Source of the DNA: Chaunax sp. Z400
Lineage: Eukaryota; Chordata; Actinopteri; Lophiiformes; Chaunacidae
Direction: 5' to 3'
DNA: 64,000 nucleotides
NCBI GenBank assembly: GCA_037577475.1
Contig: CM075194.1
Span: forward strand, 26,215,826-26,279,825
The position numbers and the translations under genes are program-made. Within the stretch, counting starts at the first letter, position 1. Every line of letters starts with the position of its first letter. The notes under the pieces are model-generated. The model did not search any database. It saw only the letters and a program-made list of their open reading frames with translations, and had not been told where the DNA came from. Of the stretch, positions 36,190 to 46,610 are shown in pieces.

Positions 36190-36765
36190 TACAGCGTCAC
36201 ATCTCCTTTGCATGGAATGGACAAGATGTTATTCTGGACTTGTAGGATGACATCATTCTTCCTGCAGAGCTGTGACAAGTTGTTCATGTGTTGCTGGAGC
36301 AGGATCTCTCTCTCTCACCTGGTGATCCTGAACATCCCACAGATTCTCTATTGGGTTGAGATCTGGTGAATATGCTGGTCAAGGAAGGACAGCGACATTG
36401 TTCTGGTCCAGGTAGGCTACTCCTGACAGACATGAGCCACATGTGGTCTGGCATTGTCATGCATGAAGGTGATGCCTGATTACTGTATCCTGGGAATGAC
36501 ATGTGGACCTAGGACCGTATCTCAGTAACAGATAGCTGTCAGTGTACCGTGGATGTGGACAAGGTCTGACCACCATCCATTAGTAATGGCTCCCCACATC
36601 ATGACATCACCACCAAAACGGTCCACTTCCTGGATGTATGCTGCAGGATAGCGTTCCCCACGGTGACGATAGACACGCCTACGACCATCAGCTGTGTACA
36701 AGTTAAATCTGGACTTGTCACTAAATGTGATCTGCCTCCACTGTGCAATGAGCCATAACATCTGT
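36190..36765 (-). mobile_element. Broken Tc1/mariner transposase fragment
   Basis: Minus-strand frames give WRQITFSDKSRFNL (first catalytic Asp context), GRRRVYRHRGERY, GGDVMMWGAI, then after frame breaks FMHDNARPHVAH (second Asp) and PDLNPIENLWDV (Glu of the DDE triad). Order and spacing match Tc1-like transposases. There are stops after GTLTAICY and at least two frameshifts. The N-terminal DNA-binding half was not found upstream of 36765 and I could not identify terminal inverted repeats. It is a dead relic. Confidence 0.85.
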
Positions 36766-39170
36766 AACTACATCTGTGCTACACGTGTCTGCAGAGTTCA
36801 GACCATCATCATCATCAGCATCCCAACTCCTGGTCAGGTAAGTTTTGTGGAAGTCATGACATCATCAGTTTTTTCAGTAGGACATTGATTAGACCCAGGT
36901 TTTTATTTATTAATTTATTTTCAATCATGCAGAAAAAATAGCACCAACACCATCGTTTACTCTGAAAGGCACCAATGACTGTTATTTATATGTTATGACT
37001 AAATGATGGTAATTCATGATTTAACGTGTTTTGGTTGTTGGTACTTAAAAAAGTCATTTCTATGCATCACATGTTTGTGTCAGTAGATTAGGGCTAGTGA
37101 AAGGAAAATATTAGATTTTTTTAATTATGCGTTTTATTGTTGCTCAGTATTATTTGTTGGACTGTATTGTTTTCATGGACTTGAAGCCTTTGGTTATGAA
37201 TTCTATTTCTGTTGAGATCCCTAGTAAGTTTATTAAAGTTATTATGAAGTTCATCCCACTGAACTCTCTGCCTTCGTTTTCTGCATTTAGGTCCTATTTT
37301 TTAACTGAAACTTAACATAAACAAGTAATAGGATTTTGAAATAGATTCTGAGTTCATGGGAGATAGTGTACTGATCCTGTCATTGGTTTGATGTGGTCAT
37401 ATTTCCTTGTTTTTGCTAGTGTTCTAAATGCTTGGAGAGCTTCCTCTGAGAGTCCAATCTGGAGATAAAGGGATGGAAAAAGTGTCTTGGTCTTTGGAAA
37501 TTAGTCCTCTGATTCCAGCAATATTTTTAGATGGTCTTAAGAGTCCAGATTCAATACATAATTGCCATAGAGGGTTGGAAGTTGTCTTCGTAAGCTCACC
37601 CAAACACAGAAGAAATAGATACACCCACTCAAAACACCTATCTTGACTTACAGTGGCTTTAGACTGACCTCATAAGTAGTATTCTCACATACAGTAGGTG
37701 TGGCTTTCTCTCCTGAACCGTGTCCACTGGTCATCAGAGGCTCTGACCATAGGACCATCTGCAGCAGAAGTTAGTGGTAACCCCAACCTTTGGAGGAGAG
37801 CAAGCTTGAGCAGGCTCAACAGCCAGACAGAGAGGCCTGGTGCTGGGATTATGGGTGCAGGTTGAGTCAGTTTGTGTTGGGGTTTTAGGTTTCCTGGATC
37901 TTGTATCACGTGGAATTTTGTCTTTTCAAGTGAGTGAAGCCATGGACTAAATTTGTGAAATAGTTAAATGAACTCAGGTACTTCCAAGCAGAGGTGACAG
38001 AGGTGATCCTGAGACATGCCATCAAGCATCTATCAAACACTCTGACACAGGTTCAACCAGTGAGCCCAATCTAGAGATTAGCTATCGGATTGCAGGTCAT
38101 GCGTCTTACACCCTGTGGTTACAGTCCTCATCGTTAACTTTGCTTCAGGTGATGTAGCTTAGCTTCTCCAGCAGGCTAACCTCTGTGTTTTCGTCTCCAA
38201 CAACAGCACTTCACTGGTGATTTGTGAAGCATTTTCTTCCTTCTGTGCAGATAGCTCCTTAGAGAATCTGATTGATGAATGCTCCCAATGTAAACTATTC
38301 ACTTTAATATACATTCCACGATTCAACTCGGCGCAGCAGGGAAAGAGGCACTTAGACTGGGGTGTCTTTTCAAAGAGCCACGATTCTTAAAGACCATCAC
38401 ATCATATGATTTTCCCACAATTTCAAGCCATTTCATGTCATTTTCACTTAAGTGTGCTATGTCTGTCTTTTCAAGTCAGAGAATTTAAATCCCCTTCAGT
38501 TTTTATGCAAACTCACCGAAACTGAGCTTGTGTGTGTGTGTGTGTGTGTGTGTTTCTTTTTAAATGTAACTATTACTCTACACCTATTTAACCATATTTA
38601 TGATGCATGTTTTAGTATTATTCATAACACTTTTATCTTGACCCTTTGATGCACAAGCTATTCAAGCCCCTTCTAATACAAAAATGACCCATGTATGCAA
38701 GTGTGATTTAGGAAAGAAATAAAGACATACTATAATAATACTTTTATTAAAATGATTATTTTAGCAGTAATTTAGACCAAATAACAGTGCATTTAATATC
38801 TGAAATATGTTTATTTGTCACCTTGTCACACATGACACACATATCACTGATAACACTGATATTGAACTGTAGTGAAGTGTTATGAACACGGTGATCTGTG
38901 TTGTGTCCAATAAAAGAAAATCAAACTGATGGAATAAAATCATATGGGTTCAGATCAAATGACCGTCTCAGTGCTTGCCTTCCTTACAAATGACAGTGAC
39001 ATGTTTGTGCTCCTTGCACACAGGCCTGCTGCACTGGGAACAGCAGCTTCTGACTTTTCTGTGCTACTAATGCTACTACATAAAAAGCAATGCAATTCAC
39101 AGCAATTGAAGCAGAAAGAAAAATGGACAGATATTCATTGTATCAACCCATTATAATGACAAAATAAGTC
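36766..39170. other. Non-coding, nothing recognised
   Basis: No supported exon. A (TG)n microsatellite lies at 38529-38553. Frames of 60-74 codons lack domains or splice context. Confidence 0.45.
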
Positions 39171-39177
39171 TACAAGT

Positions 39178-39310
39178 CGAAGTATCCTAGAGCAAGATAC
39201 TGAACTCCAATTCCCTCCCTGGGTGCAGCAGTGTAAAGGCAACCCACTGCTCCTCAGGGATGGGTCAAATGCAGAGAAAGAATTTCCCCCGTGGGATGAA
39301 TACAGTATTT
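39178..39310. repeat. Dispersed fish repeat
   Basis: TCCTAGAGCAAGATACTGAA, AACCCACTGCTCCTCAGGGA and TGGGTCAAATGCAGAGAAAG followed by ATTTCCCCCGTGGG occur in the order typical of an abundant fish short repeat. No coding capacity. Confidence 0.6.
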
Positions 39311-39494
39311 AAAATAAAAACATTAAAATAAAATAATGAAAGTTGACAGAAACTTTTTTTCCCCATAAACCTTTAATTTGGGGGCTTCTGCTCCATAGAG
39401 CTCCATTCATTTTGCACTACCTCGCGATCGCCCCCTATATACCCGGAAGTTCTGACATATCTCTACTACCATTAGAATATCTCTGGGAGGAAAC

Positions 39495-41506
39495 AGGAGC
39501 TTTGTCCCAAATCGTATACTTCTGTTCGTATACTGCATGTGAGTATACTCACTTGTGCAGTGTGTGAATTTCAACAGTGGAGTGTTGTCACATACTGCTG
39601 CGATGTACTTACCGGAAATGAATGTCACGCCATGTTTAAAAATATGTGGAGGCTTTTCAATTTGACTAAAATCAGCGGTTCAATGTGCTCCACGTTTCAT
39701 CTGAAATGGTACTTCAGTCGTACTTTTATGTTGCTGTTGTTCTCCGCCATAACCGTCGCTTTATCGGCAGTAATTTTCACAAGATTGACAAGTCTCGTAA
39801 GCCCCTCCCCTTCCTGCTACGTAGCAAAGATGGCGATCATTGTGGGTGAGAAGTGTCCATCGTTCCACACTCATTTCATCATCATCATCAACTTTATTTA
39901 GAAGCACATTTAAAAAACAACAGAGTTGACCAAAGTGCTGTACAGACAATAAATAAGATAGACACACAATAAACTCATACACTACAATAAAAGACATGTA
40001 CAAAACTCAAACTGGGTTAAAAGCCAAGGAATAAAAATGGGTTTTAAGGCGAGATTTAAAAACTGGCAGTGAGGGGGCTGATAGTTTGGGGGCTGCAGCA
40101 GAGAAACCTCTGTCACTCCATGCCTTGAGCTTTGTTTTAGGGACCACAAGAGACGACTGGTCAGTGGACCTCAGTGACCTGGAGGGGGTTTATGAATGTA
40201 AGAGGTCAGCGATTTAAGAGGGTGCTGACCCATTTAAAGATTTAAAAACAAATAGTAAAATCTTAAAATGGATCCTAAAACGCACTGGGAGCCAATGAAG
40301 GGAGGCCAGAATGGGAGAAATGTGCTCTTGCTTGCGTGTCCCTGTTAAAAGCCAAGCAGCAGCATTTTGAACTAACTGTAAACGTGAGAGGGAGGTTTGA
40401 CTCACGCCAAAATAAAGTGAATTACAGTCTTCCAATCAGGTAGTGATAAAAGCATGAATGAGTTTCTCAAAATCACTATGAGATAAAAAGGTCTTAACCT
40501 TGGATAAAAGCCTCAACTGGAAAAAACTAGACTTTACCACAGAGTTAATCTGCTTATCAAGTTTAAAATCACAGTCCATTTTGACACCAACTTTGGAGAC
40601 ACTGGGTTTTACATATTTTTGGAAGGGGCCCAGGTCCATAAAAGGGGCAACACAGGCACCACTGGGTCCAAACACCATGACTTCCGTTTTGCTTTCATTT
40701 AAATTTAAGAAGTTTAGGGCCATCCAGGCTTTAATGTCTTTGAAACACTCAAACAACGGTTTTAAAGAGCTGGTATCATTCCTTTTCAGGGCAGGTAAAT
40801 TTGGGAGTCATCTGCATAGAAGTGGTATGAGATGCCATGCCTCTTAAAAATCAACCCTAATGGGAGCAGATAGAGAGTAAAAAGAATAAGCCCCAGAATT
40901 GAACCTTGGGGGACTCCACATGGGAGTTGGGCAACGGACGAAACACAGTCACCAAGGCTTACAGTGAAACTTCTCTCTGACAGATAAGATCTGAACCACT
41001 GTAGGGCTATGCCTTTAATACCCACATAGTGACTAGGCGAGAGATGAGAATGGCATGGTCTACTGTATCAAAGGCGGCTGTAACATCTAAAAGCACAAGG
41101 ATAGCAGAATTACCTGAGTCTGTGGTTAATAAAGAGAGCATTAAAAACTTTTAAAAGAGCAGATTCAGTGCTGTGAAGAGCTTTAAAAACAGACTGGAAG
41201 ACCTCTAGAATGCCATGTATATTTAAAAAAGACTGTAATTGCAAGAGTACAGCTTTTTCCAGAATTTTGGACTTGAACAGCAGTTTAGAGACGGGTCTGA
41301 AATTTGAAAGGACAGACTTATCCAAGTTGGGTTTTTTAATTAACGGTTGTACCACTGCATGTTTAAAGTAGGATGGTACAAAACCAGCAGCAAGACATGG
41401 GTCGTTTGGGTGTCCCGTCCGGGTACTTAAAGTATACTGCATTTAGACATACTTAGTAGTGTAAACTCACGTATACAGGAAGTCTGTGATTTGGGACACA
41501 GCTAAG
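39495..41506. mobile_element. MITE apparently split by a LINE insertion
   Basis: The left end has TTGTCCCAAATCGTATACTT at 39503-39522, and the right end reversed (41480-41500) reads TGTCCCAAATCACAGACTTC. These are inverted ends. The internal motif GTATACTGCATG/GTATACTGCATTT occurs on both sides of the LINE at 39.9-41.44 kb. A related piece (CATACTTAGTAGTGTGAACA ... GTGTGATTTGGGACCC) is present in each unit of the kinase array. Without the LINE the element would be about 450 bp. It has no transposase. Confidence 0.6.
39890..41443 (-). mobile_element. 5'-truncated LINE with frameshifted reverse transcriptase (L2/jockey-like)
   Basis: Minus-strand translation in successive frames gives YFKHAVVQPLIKKPNLD, LSNFRPVSKL and LHSTESALLKV (41442-41110), AFDTVDHAIL (about 41060-41040), WFRSYLSERSF, GVPQGSILGLILFTLYL and YADDSQIYLP (41025-40786), then LNESKTEVMVFGP (40756-40436) and LQLVQNAAAWLLTGTRK with LHWLPVRFRIHFKIL (40435-40214). 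These are reverse transcriptase motifs and the usual C-terminal region of fish jockey-superfamily LINEs. The YADD motif is intact, but frameshifts near 41110, 41025 and 40786 and a stop at 40436 break the frame. The 3' tail ends in a (GAT)n run at 39878-39893. There is no endonuclease domain, so it is dead. Confidence 0.85.
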
Positions 41507-42523
41507 GTGATCTATGATGGAGGTCAAAATGTCTATGCTCCCCCTGTTGTAGGCCTCTGGTAACTGTCATAAAAACAACAGGACTGAATCAAAATGGAAA
41601 CAAATTCTATCCAAAGAAAAACATCTAAAGGTCTAAAATGATGCTACGTTATGTGCTAGCTAGTTTTAGTTCAGTTCTATACATGGCCCACCCACTGATG
41701 ACGCCATGAATGCTGGGAAAATGCTCATGTAGGCGGAGAGGCAAGCTAGAAGGCTCCAGCATGTCAACGAATACATGTCAATTAGACCAGGAGGGTGAGG
41801 CCTCGTAGCTCTGGGGTACCACGACTCCTTGTGTGGTTCAGAAACAGTGGGCTGGGTTGTGTACAGGAAGTGGGGGATGGAGATATTCAAAGAGTATGCT
41901 AAAAACTACATTTTTCTGGTGATTTGTAATCAGGGTGACATCCCAGCATCATTGTTTTTCATAACCAAACTGGAATTTAACCTGTAGTAATTCATCTCCA
42001 GCCTTTATCCAGTTCACCTGGCTCTAACCCTCTAATAATGTCCACCAGGAGCTCAGCACTCAGACCAGTAACTTTAAGCTGGAGGCTTCAACATGTCTGG
42101 AATCACTTTCATTTGCTTTCTTTCTGAGTGACATCATTAGATGGATGTCAGTGTTGTGTGTGTTCAGTACGAAGCTAGTGTCAGGACATGGTTAGTTTAG
42201 CTTAGCATACAGACTGGAAGCAGTGGCAGCAGACATCCATCTCAGACCTTCTACAGCTCACTGATTAACATGTTGTGTATCTTGTTTGTTCAATTTCTAC
42301 ACAAATACAAAAACACAACAGGTTGCAGATTTAGTGGAAGTTATATATTATATATATACTTATTAAACTCATTAAACACTTTTGATCTGTTTTGTTGCAG
42401 AGTGACTCAGTAACCATGGCAACAGAATGTTACTGTCTTTGATTTCACACGGAACAAAAGGTACAAAAATAGATGTTGACTGGATTGTGGTCATTTCCCT
42501 GTTGTTCATCTCAACCATTGAAA
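41507..42523. other. Spacer and promoter region of array copy 1
   Basis: No gene is seen. 42190-42230 (GTTAGTTTAGCTTAGCATAC, AGACTGGAAGCAG) resembles a common fish short repeat. The last about 130 bp before the start codon align loosely with the promoter region of copies 2-5: GTGACTCAGTAACC against CTGACTCGGTGATC, then CTGTCTTTGA against TTGTCTTTATGA. Confidence 0.45.
42410..42423. promoter_or_regulatory. RFX X-box-like site upstream of copy 1
   Basis: GTAACCATGGCAAC fits the RFX X-box consensus GTNRCC-N0-3-RGYAAC exactly with a 2-base spacer. It lies 100 bp before the copy 1 start codon. The corresponding site in copies 2-5 (GTTCACCTAGCAAC at 47430 in copy 2, GTTTACCTAGCAAC in the others) keeps the right half RGYAAC, but the left half is degraded. 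RFX proteins act in ciliated cells, testis and immune genes; which of these applies is unknown. Confidence 0.5.
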
Positions 42524-45054
42524 ATGACCTCAACTGATAATTTTTCACCTTCAAACATGACATCGTGGCCGAGCTCAGACTCCTGTGGACCAGGTAAGAC
42601 TCAACACACTAAACTGTACATTGTGCTGAATACACTGGTCCTTAAATGTAACACAGGACAGAGCAGCTCTGTGTCAAGAAGAGACGATTCTTGTAAACAT
42701 TGTTGAGAACATACAGTTAGTAAAGACCACTTAAATCTCTTTTCAAATACATTTTGCTAAATAAATCAATCAGTTGAAAAGGTCATAAAGTCCTCAGTAT
42801 TTAATACATTTGTCTTCAAGTTAACACTGACATACAAGGATATTGTTCATGGTTCAGGTGTGCGTTTGTTCGTGTCGCGTTGATTCTTACAGGCTTAATA
42901 CACAGATTTCACATATTTTATCTCCATGTTTATCATCTTTCCTCACAGTTCCAGTACCAATACCTGAGGTTGAACCTGGTCTAAGTTTCCACAGCAGCTC
43001 TTCTCAATATTCTGTCCTGGAGATCAGTGGTGAAGGCCTCTTCGGTAAAGTGGCCAAGTGTCAAAATGTGGCAACCGGAGAGACCGTGGCTGTGAAGTTC
43101 TTCAAGAATGAACGTCACATAGAGAGAGAGGTAGGTTGTTGGAGTCCGTTTGATGAGTTTCATACTTAGATGTAATATTCTACATTAGAGTATGTACTAT
43201 GAACGCTTGTCATGTCTCTTTTCTCCCCAGGTGTTCATGTTGGAGGCCATCAGTGTCCTGGATCTGGACAAAACCAACATGTTGAAGTTTCTCGAGCAGT
43301 TTCAAGACCAGGGACTGACCTGTGTAGTGTTTGAGTTGCTGGACAGGAGTCTCCAGGACTGGCTCAGAGAACTTGAGTGGACACCATTGTTTCTGGAGTC
43401 CATCAGGCCGATTGCAAAACAGGTTTGTATTGTTGTAATCTTGAGACAATCAATTTTTCTACATTTCTACTAATTAGCATGGAAAACTGAATCTCCAATG
43501 TGTCCATTCTTGTCTGTCCCTGCAGCTGCTTGTAGCCCTGGACGCCCTGAAGACTGTTGATATCCTGCATACTGACATTAAACCTGACAACATCATGTTG
43601 GTTAACATGCAGGACCAGCCCCTCAGGGTGAAACTCATTGACTTTGGCGTTGCCCGTCAAGCCGCCGATATTTGCCCTGGTGTGACTGTTCAGCCCCTTG
43701 GATACAGGTATCTTCATCCTTCGAATCCCATCCGTTTATCTAAGAGAGTTTATGTCATTCTTTTAAAGATTGGTCCAGCAGATTTCTCATCTTTGTCTCT
43801 TGTTTTCTCTCCTCAGGGCTCCAGAAGTTCTCCTTGGCCTGCCCCTCACCGCAGCCATCGATGTGTGGGGAGTCGGCTGCGTCCTGGCCTACCTCTACCT
43901 CGGTTGCCACCTCTTCACTTGCAAATCTGAATATCAGATGGTAGGCCAGCTACCTCGCACACATGTACACAACCAAGTGGAGATTTTATGCAGAAGTTCA
44001 GCTGATGTGACTCTGTTTTCTTCTTCTGCAGATGAAGATCATAGTAGAAGTTGTGGGTCAGCTGGATGACCACCTGCTCCGTGCTGGGATGTACACCCAG
44101 CGTTTTTTCCTTGAGGAAGAAGCTGCTGAAGGACCAACATGGAGGCTAAAGGTAGAGTAACCATGTTCTTCTTTGTTTGAGTTGATACAATCATTTTAGT
44201 TAAAGTCTTTTAGAATAGTTCTCATGCATTTTTTGTTTCTTTAGACCCAAGAAGAATACGAAGCAGCCATGGACCTGATAGAAGAAGATCAGATCACCAA
44301 CCCTGACCTGCCCAGCTCTCTGGAAGGCCTGGTTCATGTAAGTACTCTCTGTTGTAGAAGTGAAGACTGAATCAGCTCTGCCTGTCTCTGAGAGGTATAG
44401 GGACTGGATCAACTAAACTGAATCTGTTTCCAAATCCAGATCTATGATAAAGACGATGACGCTGAATTTGAGGACAGGTTGGTCTTTGTAGACCTCCTGA
44501 AGCAGCTGCTCCATGTTGACCCGGATCAGAGAATCTCTGCCCGAGAAGCTCTGCAGCATCCATTTATCACCATGGAGCACCTCACAAAGAACCCTGACAG
44601 CGGAGCCTAGTAAGTGACTGTGTGTCTGGTAGTAGATCACGTATGGTTGGGTGGACTGATGGTTTGATTGATTGATTCACTAACTGATTGTCATTCTTGT
44701 TCCAGTCTGGCCATCTCCCAAGCCTCCATGAACGAACCCTGGAACTGTGATGGAGATGTAGCTCCAGTCTCACATCATGATAATCCAGATGTCTGTTCCC
44801 CTGATGGAGCTCAGGATAAAGACACTCATGGAGATGAAGCAGCTGCTGGGCCATCTGATGGAGGAGAAGATCAACAGTCCAATGATGACATTTTGGCTGC
44901 CGGGTCTTCAGAAGGGGCTGAACCTCCAGGTTTTGCCCCTGATGTGTCAACCTCCTCTAGTCGACCAAAAAAGATTCTCCACAGGATTCGTCGATTCTTT
45001 AAATGGATCACGACTCCATTTTGTTGCTGTTTGCATCCCAGTGTAGAGGACTAA
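42524..45054 (+). CDS. HIPK-like protein kinase, array copy 1, nine exons, 493 aa
   Basis: Predicted Ser/Thr kinase (CMGC, HIPK branch). Coding exons: 42524-42593, 42949-43130, 43231-43422, 43526-43707, 43817-43940, 44032-44151, 44245-44337, 44440-44609, 44706-45054. All introns are GT-AG, and introns 2-8 are only 91-109 bp. Domain landmarks: Gly loop G51-E-G-L-F-G56, lysine K73, probable helix C Glu E89, gatekeeper F118, catalytic loop H163-T-D165-I-K167-P-D-N170, DFG 187-189, APE 210-212, and helix F DVWGVGC. HTD replaces the HIPK-typical HAD. The activation loop GVTVQPLGYR lacks the HIPK/DYRK Tyr. Residues 378-493 form an acidic tail ending KKILHRIRRFFKWITTPF, then C484-C486 and LHPSVED. 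No homeobox-interacting or PEST regions of long HIPKs. Copy-specific: exon 1 (MTSTDNFSPSNMTSW), L173, T460. An upstream in-frame ATG at 42473 would add 17 residues but is absent in other copies. PolyA signal AATAAA at 45088. Confidence 0.9.
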
Positions 45055-45302
45055 TTGTGTTTTTGACATTTGTCATGTAAAATGATGAATAAAGTTGGTG
45101 TAAAATGATGTATATATCTCATGAAAAGTTATTATATTTCAATGTAAAATCATTTATATATCTTGTCTAAGATGATGAATACAGTAATCTAAAATATGTA
45201 CATAAATAGATAGTCAAATACAATAATAACATTTTATTTGGCAACCCAAATTAAATCTCCTGCGACCCACCTGTGGGTCACGACCCAGACCTTGGGAACT
45301 AC

Positions 45303-45645
45303 TATTCTAGCGTGTAGTAGTACTACTGGAGTACCACTGTGTTCCAGCGTACAGTAGTGGTATTGGAGTACCACTGTGTTCCAGCGTACAGTAGTGGTAT
45401 TGGAGTACCACTGTGTTCCAGCGTGTAGTAGTACTACTGGAGTACCACTGTGTTCCAGCGTGCAGTAGTGGTATTGGAGTACCACTGTGTTCAATCGTGT
45501 AATAGTACTGCTGGAGTACCACTGTGTTCAAGCGTGTAGTAGTACTACTGGAGTACTACTGGAGTACCACTGTGTTCCAGCGTGTAGTAGTACTACTGGA
45601 GTACCACTGTGTTCCAGCGTGTAGTAGTACTACTGTACTACTCCA
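45303..45645. repeat. 37-bp minisatellite specific to the copy 1-2 spacer
   Basis: About eight units of GTGTAGTAGTACTACTGGAG plus TACCACTGTGTTCCAGC, with GTACAGTAGTGGTATTGG variants. At the same place the later spacers have only one collapsed form (TAGTAGTACTACTGTACTAC followed by its near mirror CCAGTAGTAGTACTACTAG, for example 50411-50460). Unit length is 1 modulo 3, which keeps the antisense frames open (MNTVVLQYHYCTLEHSGTP); not a gene. Confidence 0.93.
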
Positions 45646-46486
45646 GTAGTAGTACTACTAGAGATGCTAGAGATGGAAGTGTACTGCCCTCAGTGGATGA
45701 TCAGAGAAGTACATTCTTCTATCGAATCGTTTTTTATAAATCTTTTTCACATTTATTACACTATGTGCAAAATTAAGGTCAAGCTCCAGTAAAAATCTAT
45801 TTTGGTATTTACTACAATATATATATACATTAAATCTATCTTTAATGTTTCTGGTGCCACTATGTTGATCATTGAGGTGAGAAGTATCATTTCACCCTCA
45901 ACCTTTAGTCTGTTTTGAGTGTGCCATCTGCATTTTGACATACTTAGTAGTGTGAACACAGTGAGATTCACACTGCTGATAATTAAAACACACTCAGACT
46001 GACCAGGTTGATTATGGAAGTGTGTGATTTGGGACCCAGCATAGAACTGTCATCCAACAGCTGAAACATGGGCCGGATTGGACAGTGGACTTACAACAAC
46101 CTCCATTGAGTTTTGTCATTAAAAAATCAGCTGTATCATATAAACAAATTGATCTATAAATGTTCAAAATTGTGAAATTATATGAATATTTGACAAGAAC
46201 TAATGATGGTTAAATCTTAACTCAGTGAAAAGGGAAAATAATATTAACTCATATTTATATTATATTTTTATGATGGCTTTATGTCCTTCAGGTTACACAG
46301 TGTGAGGGCTTTTCTCATACAATCGATGTTGTAACTAATCAATGACATGTCACTAGAAAATATTTTTTCCTTTTGTCACAGTAATAATTATAATATTTAA
46401 AGGGTTAATATGCAGAAACTAAATATTGTACCACTGCTGAACATTCCACTGCAGAAACGGTGACTCCACTGTACGAATAATGGACA

Positions 46487-46610
46487 GAAGCGTATCGCAT
46501 TCACTTGAGAAAGAAAAACATTGCCCTGTTTTTCTGAATGAAGGAGATAATTACGTCATGAATTCATAAAAACAGGGCATTTTCTTTGTTAAGTGAATGC
46601 AATACGCTTC
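46487..46610. mobile_element. Foldback MITE in array spacer (unit 1)
   Basis: The left arm GAAGCGTATCGCATTCACTT ... TTGCCCTGTTTTTCTGAAT and the reverse of the right arm GAAGCGTATTGCATTCACTT ... ATGCCCTGTTTTTATGAAT form an imperfect 50-bp stem. The loop is short and centred on TAATTACGTC. Equivalent copies lie at 51285-51409, 56084-56208 and 60884-61008. It has no coding capacity. Confidence 0.85.

Noticed and set aside
42843..43169. MFMVQVCVCSCRVDSYRLN start as kinase N-terminus
   Set aside because: This is intron 1 sequence read through the acceptor at 42948. Exon 1 at 42524-42593 with a matching donor and phase gives a conserved start in all copies.
43403..43717. 104-residue minus-strand frame repeated in every array unit, with similar antisense frames
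   Set aside because: Antisense shadow of kinase exons 3-4; repetition merely follows the tandem duplication.
44580..44612. TAG at the end of exon 8 as the true end of the protein
   Set aside because: The TAG straddles a strong GTAAGT donor. Splicing to 44706 restores a Tyr codon and a 116-residue tail whose end is conserved in the diverged paralogue.
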